Below are positions 40,751-49,397 of a stretch of 64,000 bases of DNA, in pieces. Positions within the stretch are counted from its first letter, which is position 1. The number at the start of each line of letters is the position of its first letter. The notes beneath the pieces were generated by a model, which worked only from the letters and a program-made list of their open reading frames with translations, was not told the origin of the DNA and ran no database searches. A program made the position numbers and the translations under genes. The DNA comes from Klenkia marina (GTDB lineage Bacteria; Actinomycetota; Actinomycetes; Mycobacteriales; Geodermatophilaceae): assembly GCF_900101025.1 (NCBI RefSeq), contig NZ_FMUH01000001.1, positions 62,001 to 126,000 on the forward strand. Direction: 5' to 3'.

Positions 40751-41760
40751 GAGCGAGCCTCCGTGGAGATCTGGAGCAGGGTGCGCGTGATCATGTTCGT
40801 CGCCATCGGGACCTTGAAGGCGTTGTCGGCCAGCGGCCGGGCGGCAGCCAGCTCGGCCTCGGCGGCGGCCGCGAAGGCCTCCTCGGTCGCCGGGCCGCCG
40901 CGCAGGGCGTCCTCGGCGACGGTCGCCCGCCACGGCGCGTGCGCCATCCCGCCGAGCGCGATGCGCACGTCGCGCACGCATCCGCCGTCGAGGTCCATCG
41001 CCGCGGCGACGCTGACCAGGGCGAAGGCGTAGGAGGCCCGGTCGCGCACCTTGCGGTAGCGCGAACGGGTGGCCCACGGCAGCGCCGGGACGTCGATGGC
41101 GGTGATCAGCTCGCCGTGGGCCAGAGTGGTGTCCCGGGACGGGTCGTCGCCGGGCAGCCGGTGCAGCTCGGCCATCGGCACGGACCGCTCGCCGCCGGCA
41201 CCCAGCACCCGTACCTGGGCGTCCAGGGCGCGCAGCGCGACCGCGAGGTCGGAGGGGTGCGTGGCGATGCAGGTGTGCGCCGACTCCGGGCCCTCGTCGG
41301 TGGCACCCAGCACGGCCAGGTTGCGGTGCAGCCCGGTGACGGCGCCGCAGCCCGAGCCCGGCGCCCGCTTGTTGCACGGCATCGTGGTGTCGGTGAAGTA
41401 GGTGCAGCGGGTGCGCTGCAGCAGGTTGCCGCCGGTGGTCGCCCGGTTGCGCAGCTGCCCCGACGCCCCGGCCAGCAGTGCCTGGGCCAGCAGCGGGTAC
41501 CGCTCGCGCACCCGGCGCTCGGCGGCGAGGTCGGCGTTGGGCACCGCGGCGCCGATGCGCAGCCCGCCGTCGGGGAGGTCCTCGACCTCGGTGGAGGTCA
41601 GCGTGCGGACGTCGACCAGGACGTCGGGGGTGGCCACGCCCAGCCGCATGAGGTCGACCAGGTTCGTGCCCCCGCCCAGGTAGGCACCCTCGGGCTCCCC
41701 GGCCAGCAGGGCCACGGCCCCCGCGGGGTCGGTGGCCTTCTCGTAGCGGAACTCCCTCAC
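40747..41760 (-). CDS. Aldehyde oxidoreductase, FAD-binding subunit with extra Cys cluster (PaoB/YagS-like)
   Basis: A 337-residue FAD subunit of the CO-dehydrogenase/xanthine-dehydrogenase type: YLGGGTNLVDLM near residue 27 and ATTGGNLLQRTRC near 110. Between about 115 and 165 it carries Cys in RTRCTYF, MPCNKR, GSGCGAV and AHTCIATHPSD. That insertion houses a 4Fe-4S cluster in E. coli PaoB, absent from ordinary family members. GTG 41760 is used. Coupled to both neighbours by four-base overlaps. Confidence 0.87.
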   Translation of the reverse strand: MREFRYEKATDPAGAVALLAGEPEGAYLGGGTNLVDLMRLGVATPDVLVDVRTLTSTEVEDLPDGGLRIGAAVPNADLAAERRVRERYPLLAQALLAGASGQLRNRATTGGNLLQRTRCTYFTDTTMPCNKRAPGSGCGAVTGLHRNLAVLGATDEGPESAHTCIATHPSDLAVALRALDAQVRVLGAGGERSVPMAELHRLPGDDPSRDTTLAHGELITAIDVPALPWATRSRYRKVRDRASYAFALVSVAAAMDLDGGCVRDVRIALGGMAHAPWRATVAEDALRGGPATEEAFAAAAEAELAAARPLADNAFKVPMATNMITRTLLQISTEARS

Positions 41761-42278
41761 GCGCGCACTCCCTGCTCGACGGCGACCTCGGCGATGGCCG
41801 GCACGATGTTCGCGTACGCCGCGCACCGGCACAGGTTGCCGCTCATCCGCTCGCGGATCTCGGCGTCGGTCAGCTCGGTGCGCTCGGCCACGAGGTCCTC
41901 GGTGACCGCGCTCGGCCAGCCCTGCGCCACCTCCGCCAGCACCCCGGCGGCGGAGGCGATCTGCCCGGGCGTGCAGTAGCCGCACTGGTAGGCGTCGTGG
42001 TCGACGAAGGTCTCGTGCAGCCGGTGCGGGCCCTCCCCCGCCAGCCCGTCCGACGTCGTCACCTGCGCCCCGTCGGCGGTCACCGCGAGCACCAGGCAGC
42101 TGTTGACCCGGCGGCCGTCCAGCAGCACGGTGCAGGCACCGCACTGGCCGTGGTCGCAGCCCTTCTTCGCACTCGTCACCCCCAGCCGTTCGCGGAGCGC
42201 ATCGAGCAGGGAGGTGCGGGTGTCGACGGTGGACGCCCGCCCGGCGCCGTCCACCTCGAGGGTGATCTCTCGGTCCAC
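41757..42278 (-). CDS. Aldehyde oxidoreductase, 2Fe-2S subunit (PaoA/YagT-like)
   Basis: A 173-residue protein with two 2Fe-2S sites. The plant-type ferredoxin loop is GCDHGQCGACTVLLDG with a further Cys in NSCLVL. The helical domain has CGYCTPGQI and the distant NLCRCAAYANIV. It passes electrons from the molybdenum centre to FAD. E. coli PaoA has a Tat signal, but no such signal is seen here, so this complex is probably cytosolic. The start GTG 42278 follows AGGA closely. First gene of the three-gene operon. Confidence 0.9.
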   Translation of the reverse strand: MDREITLEVDGAGRASTVDTRTSLLDALRERLGVTSAKKGCDHGQCGACTVLLDGRRVNSCLVLAVTADGAQVTTSDGLAGEGPHRLHETFVDHDAYQCGYCTPGQIASAAGVLAEVAQGWPSAVTEDLVAERTELTDAEIRERMSGNLCRCAAYANIVPAIAEVAVEQGVRA

Positions 42279-42319
42279 GGGTCCTGCGGTGCCCCGTCCG
42301 GGGGGTCGACGAAACGGCC

Positions 42320-43183
42320 TCAGGCCAGGTCGCCCGGTGGCTGCGGCCAGCCGAACCCGACGCCGTCCAGGGGCGCGGCGAACCGGGCGGGCCGCTTCTC
42401 CAGGAACGAGGCCACGCCCTCGGCGGCGTCGGCGCCCGACCCGAGCTCGACCAGCGCACGGGACTCGGCCCGGTGGGCGTCCCACGGGCTGGACGCCGAC
42501 AGCATCGACCACAGCAGCTGGCGACTGGTGGCCACCGAGACGCCGGAGGTGTTGTCGGCGATCTCGTGGGCCAGCCCGTAGGCGGTGTCGAGCAGCTCGG
42601 CGTCGGGGACGACGCGGGAGACCAGCCGGCCGCGCAGCGCCTCGGCAGCGTCGAACACCCGCCCCGTCGCCACCCACTCCATCGCCTGGCTGATCCCCAC
42701 GACCCGGGGCAGGAACCAGCTCGAGGCGGCCTCGGGCACGATGCCGCGGCGGGCGAACACGTAGCCGAAGCGCGCGGACTCCGCGGCGATGCGGATGTCC
42801 ATCGGCAGGATCATCGTGGCCCCGATGCCCACCGCCACCCCGTTGACCGCGGCGATGACCGGCTTGCGCAGCGCCGCGAACGGCAGTGCGCCGATGCCGC
42901 CCCAGTCGCGGGCCACGCCGTCGATGGTGCCGGCGCTGTCGGCCTGCGCGCTGCGGTCGAACGTGCCCGCCCGCTGCAGGTCGGCACCCACGCAGAAGTC
43001 CCGGCCCGCGCCGGTCACCACGACCACCCGGACGGCGTCGTCCGCGTCGGCGACCGCGGCCACCTCGGCCAGTTCGCGGGCCATGACCGGGGTGTAGGCG
43101 TTGCGCCGGTCGGGCCGGTCGAGGGTCAGCGTGCCGACCCCGCCGTCGACGGCCCAGGACACCTGCTCCCACTGCCGGCTCAC
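42320..43183 (-). CDS. Enoyl-CoA hydratase/isomerase (crotonase) family, altered active site
   Basis: A 287-residue crotonase. The oxyanion-hole segments are DFCVGADLQ and NGVAVGIGATMIL. At the position of the first catalytic Glu of rat hydratase the sequence has a non-acidic residue, and at the second it has Phe (RFGYVF). A Glu appears instead in GIVPEAASSW. It may be an isomerase or a hydratase with a different acid/base. It overlaps the upstream acyl-CoA dehydrogenase gene by GTGA and is the third gene of the operon that starts at 45386. Confidence 0.83.
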   Translation of the reverse strand: MSRQWEQVSWAVDGGVGTLTLDRPDRRNAYTPVMARELAEVAAVADADDAVRVVVVTGAGRDFCVGADLQRAGTFDRSAQADSAGTIDGVARDWGGIGALPFAALRKPVIAAVNGVAVGIGATMILPMDIRIAAESARFGYVFARRGIVPEAASSWFLPRVVGISQAMEWVATGRVFDAAEALRGRLVSRVVPDAELLDTAYGLAHEIADNTSGVSVATSRQLLWSMLSASSPWDAHRAESRALVELGSGADAAEGVASFLEKRPARFAAPLDGVGFGWPQPPGDLA

Positions 43184-44157
43184 GACAGCGCCCCGGCGAG
43201 CACGAGGCCGGCGACGACGTCGTGGTGCTCTGCGGCGTCGCCCAGCAGGAGCCGGTCGACCTTGGCCCGGCGCCAGTACAGGTGGGCGTCGTGCTCCCAG
43301 GTGAAGCCGGTGCCGCCGTGCACCTGGATGCAGGTCTCGGCGGCCCGCTCGAGCACCTCGGCCGCGAACGCGGTCGCCGAGGCGGCCGCCAGGGGCAGCT
43401 CGTCGGGGGCGGTGTCGGCGGCCCACGCGGCCCACCACACCAGCGAGCGCAGCTGCTCGACCCCGACCCAGGCGTCGACCAGCGAGTGCTTGACCGCCTG
43501 GTACGAGCCGATGGCGCGGCCGAAGGCGTGCCGCTCCTTCGCGTAGGCCACGCCGAGCTCGACCGCCCGCCCTGCGGTTCCGAGGTCCTCGGCAGCCAGC
43601 GCGACGAGCGCGACGTCGCGGGCCCGCGCCCACAGCTGCTGCGCGTCGGGGACCAGCACCCGGGTGCCGGTCAGCGTGACGACCCCCAGGCCCCGGGTGG
43701 CGTCCATCGGCCTGCCGGTCGTGACGTCCCCGCCGCCGACCACGAGGTCGCCGTCGACGAGGGCCAGGAAGGTGTCGGCGCCGACGGCGTCCAGCGCCGG
43801 GTGCTCGCCGTCCACCACGCAGAACGATCGCGACCCGTCGGCCAGCGCCGCGGCGAGCTCCGGCTGGTCGGCCAGCAGGACGGCGGCCCGCGCCGCGGTG
43901 ACCAGCGACGGGCCGGCCAGCACCGCGCCGGCCTGCTCGGCGACGACCGCGAGGTCGAGCACCGACCCGCCCGCACCACCGGCCGCCTCGGGCACGGTGA
44001 TGCCCAGGAAGCCGATGTCGGCCAGCGCCTGCCGGCCGGGGGCGAGCGGGCCGCCCTCGAGCGCCGCGCGGGCCTGCGCCGGGGACGAAAGGCCTGCGAA
44101 GAACTGCCGCGCGCCCGCCGCCGCGTCGAGCTGGTCCTGGTCGAGGTCGAAGTTCAC
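43180..44157 (-). CDS. Acyl-CoA dehydrogenase family, short subunit
   Basis: A 325-residue acyl-CoA dehydrogenase-like protein, shorter than the usual 380-400. The N-terminal helical domain has GFLGITVPEAAGGAGG. The middle beta domain is reduced. The C-terminal helices have YAKERHAFGRAIGSYQAVKHSLVDAW and QVHGGTGFTWEHDAHLYWRRAK. The size and pairing with a longer neighbour resemble the unequal subunits of heteromeric actinobacterial enzymes such as the FadE28/FadE29 type. Start GTG 44157 overlaps the previous stop. Confidence 0.85.
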   Translation of the reverse strand: MNFDLDQDQLDAAAGARQFFAGLSSPAQARAALEGGPLAPGRQALADIGFLGITVPEAAGGAGGSVLDLAVVAEQAGAVLAGPSLVTAARAAVLLADQPELAAALADGSRSFCVVDGEHPALDAVGADTFLALVDGDLVVGGGDVTTGRPMDATRGLGVVTLTGTRVLVPDAQQLWARARDVALVALAAEDLGTAGRAVELGVAYAKERHAFGRAIGSYQAVKHSLVDAWVGVEQLRSLVWWAAWAADTAPDELPLAAASATAFAAEVLERAAETCIQVHGGTGFTWEHDAHLYWRRAKVDRLLLGDAAEHHDVVAGLVLAGALS

Positions 44158-45386
44158 CGAGCGCTCCCGAAGGCGTTGAAGGGGCGGTGCTTGTCCTCGC
44201 GGGGCTCCGGGGGCAGGCCGAGCACGCGCTCGCCGATGATGTTGCGCAGCACCTCGTCGGTGCCGCCGGCGATGGCGATGCCCGGCAGCCAGGCCTGGTT
44301 GCGCTGCCAGCGGCCGGCGTCGTCGTCCCCCGGTCCGGCGGCGAAGACGGCGTCGTCGCCCAGCAGCCGCACCCCGGCGTCGGCGACAAGCTTCGCAGCG
44401 GCCGTGCCGGCGAGCTTGCCCGCGCTGGCCTCGGGACCGGGCAACCCGCCCTGGCTGATCGCGGTGAGCCGCCGGTAGCCGGTGTAGCGGTTGGCCAGCG
44501 CCGCCACCGCCGCCCGGCCCACCGCCTGGCGGGCCAGCACCTGCCGGTCGGCGGGCAGGCCCGGCAGCTTCGCGGTGGCCAGCCGGGCCAGGGACTCGAC
44601 CGACAGGCCCAGGTCGTTGCCCCCGCCGCCGACGGCCACCCGCTCGTTGAGCAGCGTGGTCAGCGCGACCCGCCAGCCCTCGCCGGGCTCGCCCAGCCGC
44701 TCGGAGTCGGGGATGCGGACGTCGTCGAAGAACACCTCGTTGAAGTCCGACTGCCCGCCCATCTGCCGCAGCGGCCGCACCGTCACCCCGGGGGCGTGCA
44801 TGTCGACCACGAACATCGTCAGGCCGGCGTGCTTGGGGCGGCCGGGATCGGTACGGGTCAGCAGGATGCCGAAGTCGGCGACGTGGGCCAGCGTCGTCCA
44901 GACCTTCTGGCCGTTGACCACCCAGTCGTCGCCGTGGCGGACGGCGGTGGTGCGCAGCGCGGCGAGGTCCGACCCGCTGGCCGGCTCGCTGAACAGCTGG
45001 CACCAGACGTCGTCGGCGCGCAGCAGGCGGGCCAGGTACCGCTCGTGCTGCTCGGGTGTGCCGTGCGCGATGACGGTCGGCCCGCACATGCCGATGCCGA
45101 TGTGGTTGATCAGGCTGGGCACCCGGGCGCGGGCCAGCTCCTGGCCGACGATCGCCTGCTGGGCCAGGCTGCCGCCCTGACCACCGTGCTCGGCGGCCCA
45201 CGCCACCCCGACCAGCCCGGCCTCGGCCAGCACGCGCTGGGTGCGGCGCAGCGCCTGCTCCTGCTCGCGGGGGTCGGCGGCCTCCTCGCCGGCGTCCAGG
45301 TGCACCAGCTCGTCGGCGTGCTCGGCCAGCGCCTGCCGGACGCGGGCCCGGTAGGCGGCCTCGTCGGGTGTGTCGTCGAAGTCCAC
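44154..45386 (-). CDS. Acyl-CoA dehydrogenase family, long subunit
   Basis: A 410-residue acyl-CoA dehydrogenase. FAD/acyl-CoA motifs are WCQLFSEPASGSDLAAL, WVVNGQKVWTTLAHVADFGIL, FNEVFFDDVRIP and the closing IAIAGGTDEVLRNIIGERVLGLP. It makes trans-2-enoyl-CoA, probably with the short neighbour as partner. First gene of a three-gene operon (two dehydrogenases, crotonase), divergent from a TetR gene, with the 18-bp palindrome at 45451 between them. Confidence 0.88.
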   Translation of the reverse strand: MDFDDTPDEAAYRARVRQALAEHADELVHLDAGEEAADPREQEQALRRTQRVLAEAGLVGVAWAAEHGGQGGSLAQQAIVGQELARARVPSLINHIGIGMCGPTVIAHGTPEQHERYLARLLRADDVWCQLFSEPASGSDLAALRTTAVRHGDDWVVNGQKVWTTLAHVADFGILLTRTDPGRPKHAGLTMFVVDMHAPGVTVRPLRQMGGQSDFNEVFFDDVRIPDSERLGEPGEGWRVALTTLLNERVAVGGGGNDLGLSVESLARLATAKLPGLPADRQVLARQAVGRAAVAALANRYTGYRRLTAISQGGLPGPEASAGKLAGTAAAKLVADAGVRLLGDDAVFAAGPGDDDAGRWQRNQAWLPGIAIAGGTDEVLRNIIGERVLGLPPEPREDKHRPFNAFGSAR

Positions 45387-45450
45387 GGGGGTGGCACCTC
45401 ATCCTCGTCGTCGAGTGGGGCTGCCCCGCATCCTCCGGTCGGGTGCACGA

Positions 45451-45468
45451 ACGGTCAACCCTGACTGT
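45451..45468. promoter_or_regulatory. TetR-type operator, copy 1 (ACGGTCAACCCTGACTGT)
   Basis: Imperfect palindrome AC-n-GTCA-N4-TGAC-n-GT in the divergent gap between the acyl-CoA dehydrogenase operon and its TetR gene. It overlaps the expected -35 of the TetR promoter. Near-identical copies lie at 46884 and 49398. Confidence 0.7.
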
Positions 45469-45476
45469 CCGGTCGG

Positions 45477-45482
45477 TACGAT
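45477..45482 (+). promoter_or_regulatory. -10 TACGAT of the TetR gene
   Basis: TACGAT ends 6 nt before ATG 45489, consistent with a leaderless transcript. The upstream -35 position falls inside operator copy 1, so the gene is probably autoregulated. Confidence 0.5.
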
Positions 45483-45488
45483 GACCCG

Positions 45489-46094
45489 ATGGAGACCCGC
45501 AGCCGCAGCGAACGGAGCGCCGACAGCCGCGCCCTGATCCTCGACGCCGCCGTCGCCTGCCTGGTGTCCGACGGCTACGCCGGAGCCTCCACGCTCGCCG
45601 TCCAGGCCCGGGCCGGGGTGTCCCGCGGGCGACTGCTGCACCACTTCCCCTCGCGCGAGGAGCTGCTGGTCGCGGCCACCTCGCACCTGGCCGAGGCCAT
45701 GCTCGCCGAGGCCGCCGACCACGCCGTCGAGGTCGGCGCCGGCATCAGCGACGAGGCCGAGCGGGTCGACCGGTGCGTCGAGCTGATCTGGGCCACGTTC
45801 TTCGAGCCGCCGTTCTGGGCGGCGATGGAGCTGTGGAACGCCGCCCGCACCGACGAGGCGCTGCGCGCGGCCCTGCGGCCCCAGGAGCGCCGTCTGCGGG
45901 TGGCGATCAGGGCGGTGGCCGACCGCATCTGGGGGCCCACCGTCACGGGCCACCCGCGCTACCCGGTCATCTCCGAGCTGCTGTTCACCTCGATGCGCGG
46001 CGTGGCGATGGCCTACGCCTTCGAGGACCGCCCCCCGGCCACCGACCCCCACGTCGTGCTGTGGCAGTCGATGGCCCGGGAGCTGCTGGTCTGA
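45489..46094 (+). CDS. TetR-family regulator of the acyl-CoA cluster
   Basis: A 201-residue TetR protein. The N-terminal helix-turn-helix is ILDAAVACLVSDGYAGASTL and AGVSRGRLLHHFPSREELL. The C-terminal ligand domain carries Trp/Phe-rich FFEPPFWAAMELW, suited to a hydrophobic effector such as an acyl-CoA. It sits among the catabolic genes and next to operator copy 1. I infer that it represses the three promoters carrying the GTCAACCCTGAC palindrome. Confidence 0.9.
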   Translation: METRSRSERSADSRALILDAAVACLVSDGYAGASTLAVQARAGVSRGRLLHHFPSREELLVAATSHLAEAMLAEAADHAVEVGAGISDEAERVDRCVELIWATFFEPPFWAAMELWNAARTDEALRAALRPQERRLRVAIRAVADRIWGPTVTGHPRYPVISELLFTSMRGVAMAYAFEDRPPATDPHVVLWQSMARELLV

Positions 46095-46850
46095 TCAGCG
46101 CGGCGCCATGCGGATGGCGCCGTCGAGGCGGATGACCTCGCCGTTGAGCATCGGGTTGGCCACGATGTGGGCCACCAGCTGGCCGTACTCGTCGGGCTCG
46201 CCCAGGCGGGCGGGGTGCGGCACCTGGGCGCCGAGGGAGGCCTTGGCCTCCTCGGGCAGCCCGGCCAGCAACGGGGTGTTGAACAGACCCGGCGCGATGG
46301 TGACCACGCGGATCGCCTCGCCGGCCAGGTCGCGGGCGATCGGCAGGGTCATGCCGACGATGCCGCCCTTGGACGCCGAGTAGGCCGCCTGCCCGATCTG
46401 GCCGTCGAACGCCGCCACGGAGGCGGTGTTCACGATGACCCCGCGCTCCTCGCCCTGCAGGTCGGCCGAGAGCATGCGCTGCGCGGCCAGCCGGATGACG
46501 TTGAAGGTGCCGACCAGGTTGACCTGGATGACCTTCTGGAACGCGTCGAGGGGGAAGGCGCCCTTCTTGCCCGCGGTCTTGATGCCGTTGCCGATGCCGG
46601 CGCAGTTGACCGCGACCCGCAGGGTGCCGAGCTCGGCGGCCAGGTCGAGAGCGGCGGTGACCTGCTCCTCGCTGGTGACGTCGCCGGCGGCGAAGTGCGC
46701 ACCGATCTCGGCGGCCACGGTCTCCCCCGCCGAGCTGGGCAGGTCGAGCAGCACGACCTGGGCGCCGGCCTCGCGCAGGCAGCGGGCGGTGGCCAACCCG
46801 AGGCCGGAGGCACCCCCGGTGACGACGGCTACGGCATCGGTGACGTCCAT
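46095..46850 (-). CDS. SDR, 3-hydroxyacyl-CoA dehydrogenase (HSD10-like)
   Basis: A 251-residue short-chain dehydrogenase: [15 protein letters not shown], acidic VVLLDLPSS for NAD preference, NCAGIGNG, Ser in [14 protein letters not shown], and YSASKGG. The overall pattern, with [16 protein letters not shown] and PGLFNTPLL segments, resembles type-2 (17-beta-HSD10) 3-hydroxyacyl-CoA dehydrogenases. These perform the third step of beta-oxidation. GGAG precedes ATG 46850. Divergent from the ligase gene, with operator copy 2 between them. Confidence 0.87.
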   Translation of the reverse strand: MDVTDAVAVVTGGASGLGLATARCLREAGAQVVLLDLPSSAGETVAAEIGAHFAAGDVTSEEQVTAALDLAAELGTLRVAVNCAGIGNGIKTAGKKGAFPLDAFQKVIQVNLVGTFNVIRLAAQRMLSADLQGEERGVIVNTASVAAFDGQIGQAAYSASKGGIVGMTLPIARDLAGEAIRVVTIAPGLFNTPLLAGLPEEAKASLGAQVPHPARLGEPDEYGQLVAHIVANPMLNGEVIRLDGAIRMAPR

Positions 46851-46883
46851 GGATCTCCTTCAGGCGGGCTCGGGCAGAGCGTG

Positions 46884-46901
46884 GCAGTCAGGGTTGACCG
46901 T
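46884..46901. promoter_or_regulatory. TetR-type operator, copy 2
   Basis: GCAGTCAGGGTTGACCGT is the reverse complement of copy 1 with one end base changed. It lies 34 bp upstream of the SDR start and 58 bp upstream of the ligase start, so it can control both. Confidence 0.7.
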
Positions 46902-46959
46902 AACGGATCGGCCGGGCGAGCATGACGCCCACCACATCCCCCTCCCCACGGAGTCCCCT

Positions 46960-48534
46960 GTGCAGCAGACCCGGCACGACAGCGGCTGGCGCGGCATGAC
47001 CATGAGCTCCCAGCTCGGCCGGCACGCGCGGTCGACCCCCGACGTCGTCGCCCTGCGCTTCGAGGGCCGCGGCCTCACCTACGCCGAGCTCGACGAGCGG
47101 GTCACCCGGCTGGCGCACGCCCTGGCCGACCGGGGCGTGCACGCCGGCGACCGGGTCGCCGTCCTGGCGCTGAACGGGCCCGAGGTCTGGGAGGCCTACC
47201 TGGCCGGCGTGCGGCTGGGTGCCGTCGTCGTCCCGGTGAACTTCCGGCTGGTGGCCGCCGAGGTCGCCTACGCCCTCACCGACAGCGGCGCCGTGGCGCT
47301 GGTGGTCGACGCCGCGCTGGCCGACGTGGCGGCCGCCGCGCGGGCCGAGGCGCCGGGCGTGGCGACGGTGCTGCAGATCGGCGCGGAGTACGAGGCGGCC
47401 CTGGCGGCTGCGTCGAGCGACCCGCTGGACGTCGAGGTCGACGAGTCCGCGCCCGCCTTCATCATGTACACCTCCGGCACGACCGGCCGTCCCAAGGGCG
47501 CCGTGCTGACCCACCGCAACCTGCTGATGCACGCCTTCAGCCAGGTGGTGACCAACGGCGTCGACCCGACGGCGGAGCGGGTGCACGCGCCGGGCACCCC
47601 GATGTTCCACATCGCCGGGCTGGCCGGCGGCCTCCCCCCGCTGCTGCTGGGCGGCACGCAGGTGGTGCTGCGGTCGGGCGGGTTCGACCCGGTGGCGACG
47701 CTGGACCTCATCGAGCGCGAGCGGGTCAACAGCATCTTCCTGGTCCCGGCGATGTGGGCGGCCGTCGTCGCCGTCCCCGGCATCGCCGAGCGCGACCTGT
47801 CGTGCCTGCGCCGGGTCAGCTGGGGTGCCGCACCGGCCTCGACGACCCTGCTGCGCACCTTGATCGACACGTTCCCGCAGGCCGAGGTGATGACCGCCTT
47901 CGGGCAGACCGAGTGCAGCCCGGTGACCACGCTGCTGCGCGGTGAGGACTCGATCCGCAAGCTGGGCTCGGTCGGCACCCCCATGCTCAACGTCGAGGTG
48001 CGGGTGGTCGACGAGCTCATGCGCGACGTGCCGCAGGGCGAGGTGGGGGAGATCGTCTACCGCTCGCCGATGGTGATGAGCGGCTACTGGGGCAAGCCCG
48101 CCGAGACCGCCGCGGCGTTCGAGGGCGGGTGGTTCCACTCCGGCGACCTCGTGCGCCAGGACGAGGACGGCTACTACTTCGTCGTCGACCGCAAGAAGGA
48201 CATGATCATCAGCGGCGGCGAGAACATCTACTGCGCCGAGGTCGAGGACGTGCTGGCCGCGCACCCGGGGGTGGCCGAGGTGGCGCTCATCGGCGTCCCG
48301 GACGAGCGGTGGGGTGAGGCGCCGCTCGCCGTCGTCGCCCCCCGCGACCCGGCGTCCCCGCCGACGTCGGCCGAGCTGACGGCCTGGTGCCGCGAGCGCC
48401 TGGCCCGCTACAAGTGCCCGCGCGAGTTCACGGTGGTCGGCGCCCTCCCCCGCAACCCCAGCGGCAAGGTGCTCAAGACCGACCTCCGGCGGGAGCACGC
48501 CGCGGGCTCGCTGGTCAGCGACCCCGCCGTGTAG
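46960..48534 (+). CDS. Acyl-CoA synthetase (AMP-dependent fatty acid-CoA ligase)
   Basis: A 524-residue adenylate-forming enzyme: P-loop-like YTSGTTGRPKGAVLTH near residue 170, FGQTECSP, GWFHSGDLVRQDEDGYYFVVD, RKKDMIISGGENIYCAEVE, and the catalytic Lys in NPSGKVLKTDL. It should activate the carboxylic substrate of the cluster for beta-oxidation. GTG 46960 is chosen because GGAG sits 7 nt upstream. The substrate is not deducible; chain-length determinants look FadD-like. Confidence 0.92.
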   Translation: MQQTRHDSGWRGMTMSSQLGRHARSTPDVVALRFEGRGLTYAELDERVTRLAHALADRGVHAGDRVAVLALNGPEVWEAYLAGVRLGAVVVPVNFRLVAAEVAYALTDSGAVALVVDAALADVAAAARAEAPGVATVLQIGAEYEAALAAASSDPLDVEVDESAPAFIMYTSGTTGRPKGAVLTHRNLLMHAFSQVVTNGVDPTAERVHAPGTPMFHIAGLAGGLPPLLLGGTQVVLRSGGFDPVATLDLIERERVNSIFLVPAMWAAVVAVPGIAERDLSCLRRVSWGAAPASTTLLRTLIDTFPQAEVMTAFGQTECSPVTTLLRGEDSIRKLGSVGTPMLNVEVRVVDELMRDVPQGEVGEIVYRSPMVMSGYWGKPAETAAAFEGGWFHSGDLVRQDEDGYYFVVDRKKDMIISGGENIYCAEVEDVLAAHPGVAEVALIGVPDERWGEAPLAVVAPRDPASPPTSAELTAWCRERLARYKCPREFTVVGALPRNPSGKVLKTDLRREHAAGSLVSDPAV

Positions 48535-48604
48535 CCCGCGGCGCACGGCTCATCGAGTGGCAGCTCGGCCCCGGCTGCGCTCAGCCGTCACGCGAGGTCG
48601 GCCC

Positions 48605-49369
48605 TCAGACGCCGCGCCAGACCGGGGGGCGCTTCTCGGCGAAGGCGCGGGCGCCCTCCTGCGCGTCGGCGGAGCTGAAGACCGCCTCGGTCACGGTCGC
48701 CTGGTGGTCGAGCAGGTCGCGGTCGGTCCAACGCACGGCGCCGGCGACCAGCTGCTTGGTGGCACGCAGGGCCAACGGCCCGTTGACCGCGATGCGCCCG
48801 GCCAGCTCGCGCGCCCCGGCCAGCGCCCCGCCGGGCTCGGTGAGCGCGTTGACCAGGCCGAACCGGTGCGCCTCGTCGGCGCTCATCGGGTCGCCGGTCA
48901 GCGCGAGCTCCATGGCCCGCTGGTAGGGCAGCGTCTTGGGCAGCCGCAGCACGCCGCCGCCGGCCGCCACGAGCGAGCGCTTGACCTCGGGGATGCCGAA
49001 CCGGGCCTCGCGCGAGGCCACGACGAGGTCGCAGGCCAGCACCAGCTCGAAGCCGCCGGCCAGCGCCCAGCCCTCCACCGCGGCGATGAGCGGCTTGGCC
49101 GGCGGCGCCTCGGTCAGACCGGCGAACCCGCGCCCGGGCAGGGAGGGCCGCTCGCCGCGGGAGAAGGCCTTGAGGTCCATGCCCGCGCAGAAGACGCCGC
49201 CGGCCCCGGTGAGCACGAGGACGGCGACGTCGTCGCGGGCGTCGAAGTCGTCCACGACGGCCGCGAGGGCCTGCGTCGTGGCCAGGTCGATCGAGTTCTT
49301 CGCCTCCGGGCGGTTCAGCGTGATCACGCCGACCCCGTCGGAGACCTCAGCGAGCACCGTGTCGGTCAT
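48605..49369 (-). CDS. Enoyl-CoA hydratase (crotonase family)
   Basis: A 254-residue crotonase with both catalytic Glu positions occupied: ALAGGFELVLACD and FGIPEVKRS. The oxyanion-hole motif is VFCAGMDLKAF. It should hydrate trans-2-enoyl-CoA. ATG 49369 is preferred to an upstream start, which would run into operator copy 3. It ends convergent with the ligase gene, with 70 bases between. It complements the atypical crotonase at 42320. Confidence 0.9.
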   Translation of the reverse strand: MTDTVLAEVSDGVGVITLNRPEAKNSIDLATTQALAAVVDDFDARDDVAVLVLTGAGGVFCAGMDLKAFSRGERPSLPGRGFAGLTEAPPAKPLIAAVEGWALAGGFELVLACDLVVASREARFGIPEVKRSLVAAGGGVLRLPKTLPYQRAMELALTGDPMSADEAHRFGLVNALTEPGGALAGARELAGRIAVNGPLALRATKQLVAGAVRWTDRDLLDHQATVTEAVFSSADAQEGARAFAEKRPPVWRGV

Positions 49370-49397
49370 GGCCGCATGTCTGCCAGGTGCAGCCGAG

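Noticed and set aside
48535-48604. Gap between the convergent ligase and crotonase genes searched for a terminator or small RNA.
   Set aside because: Only weak, interrupted pairing is visible; no supportable feature.
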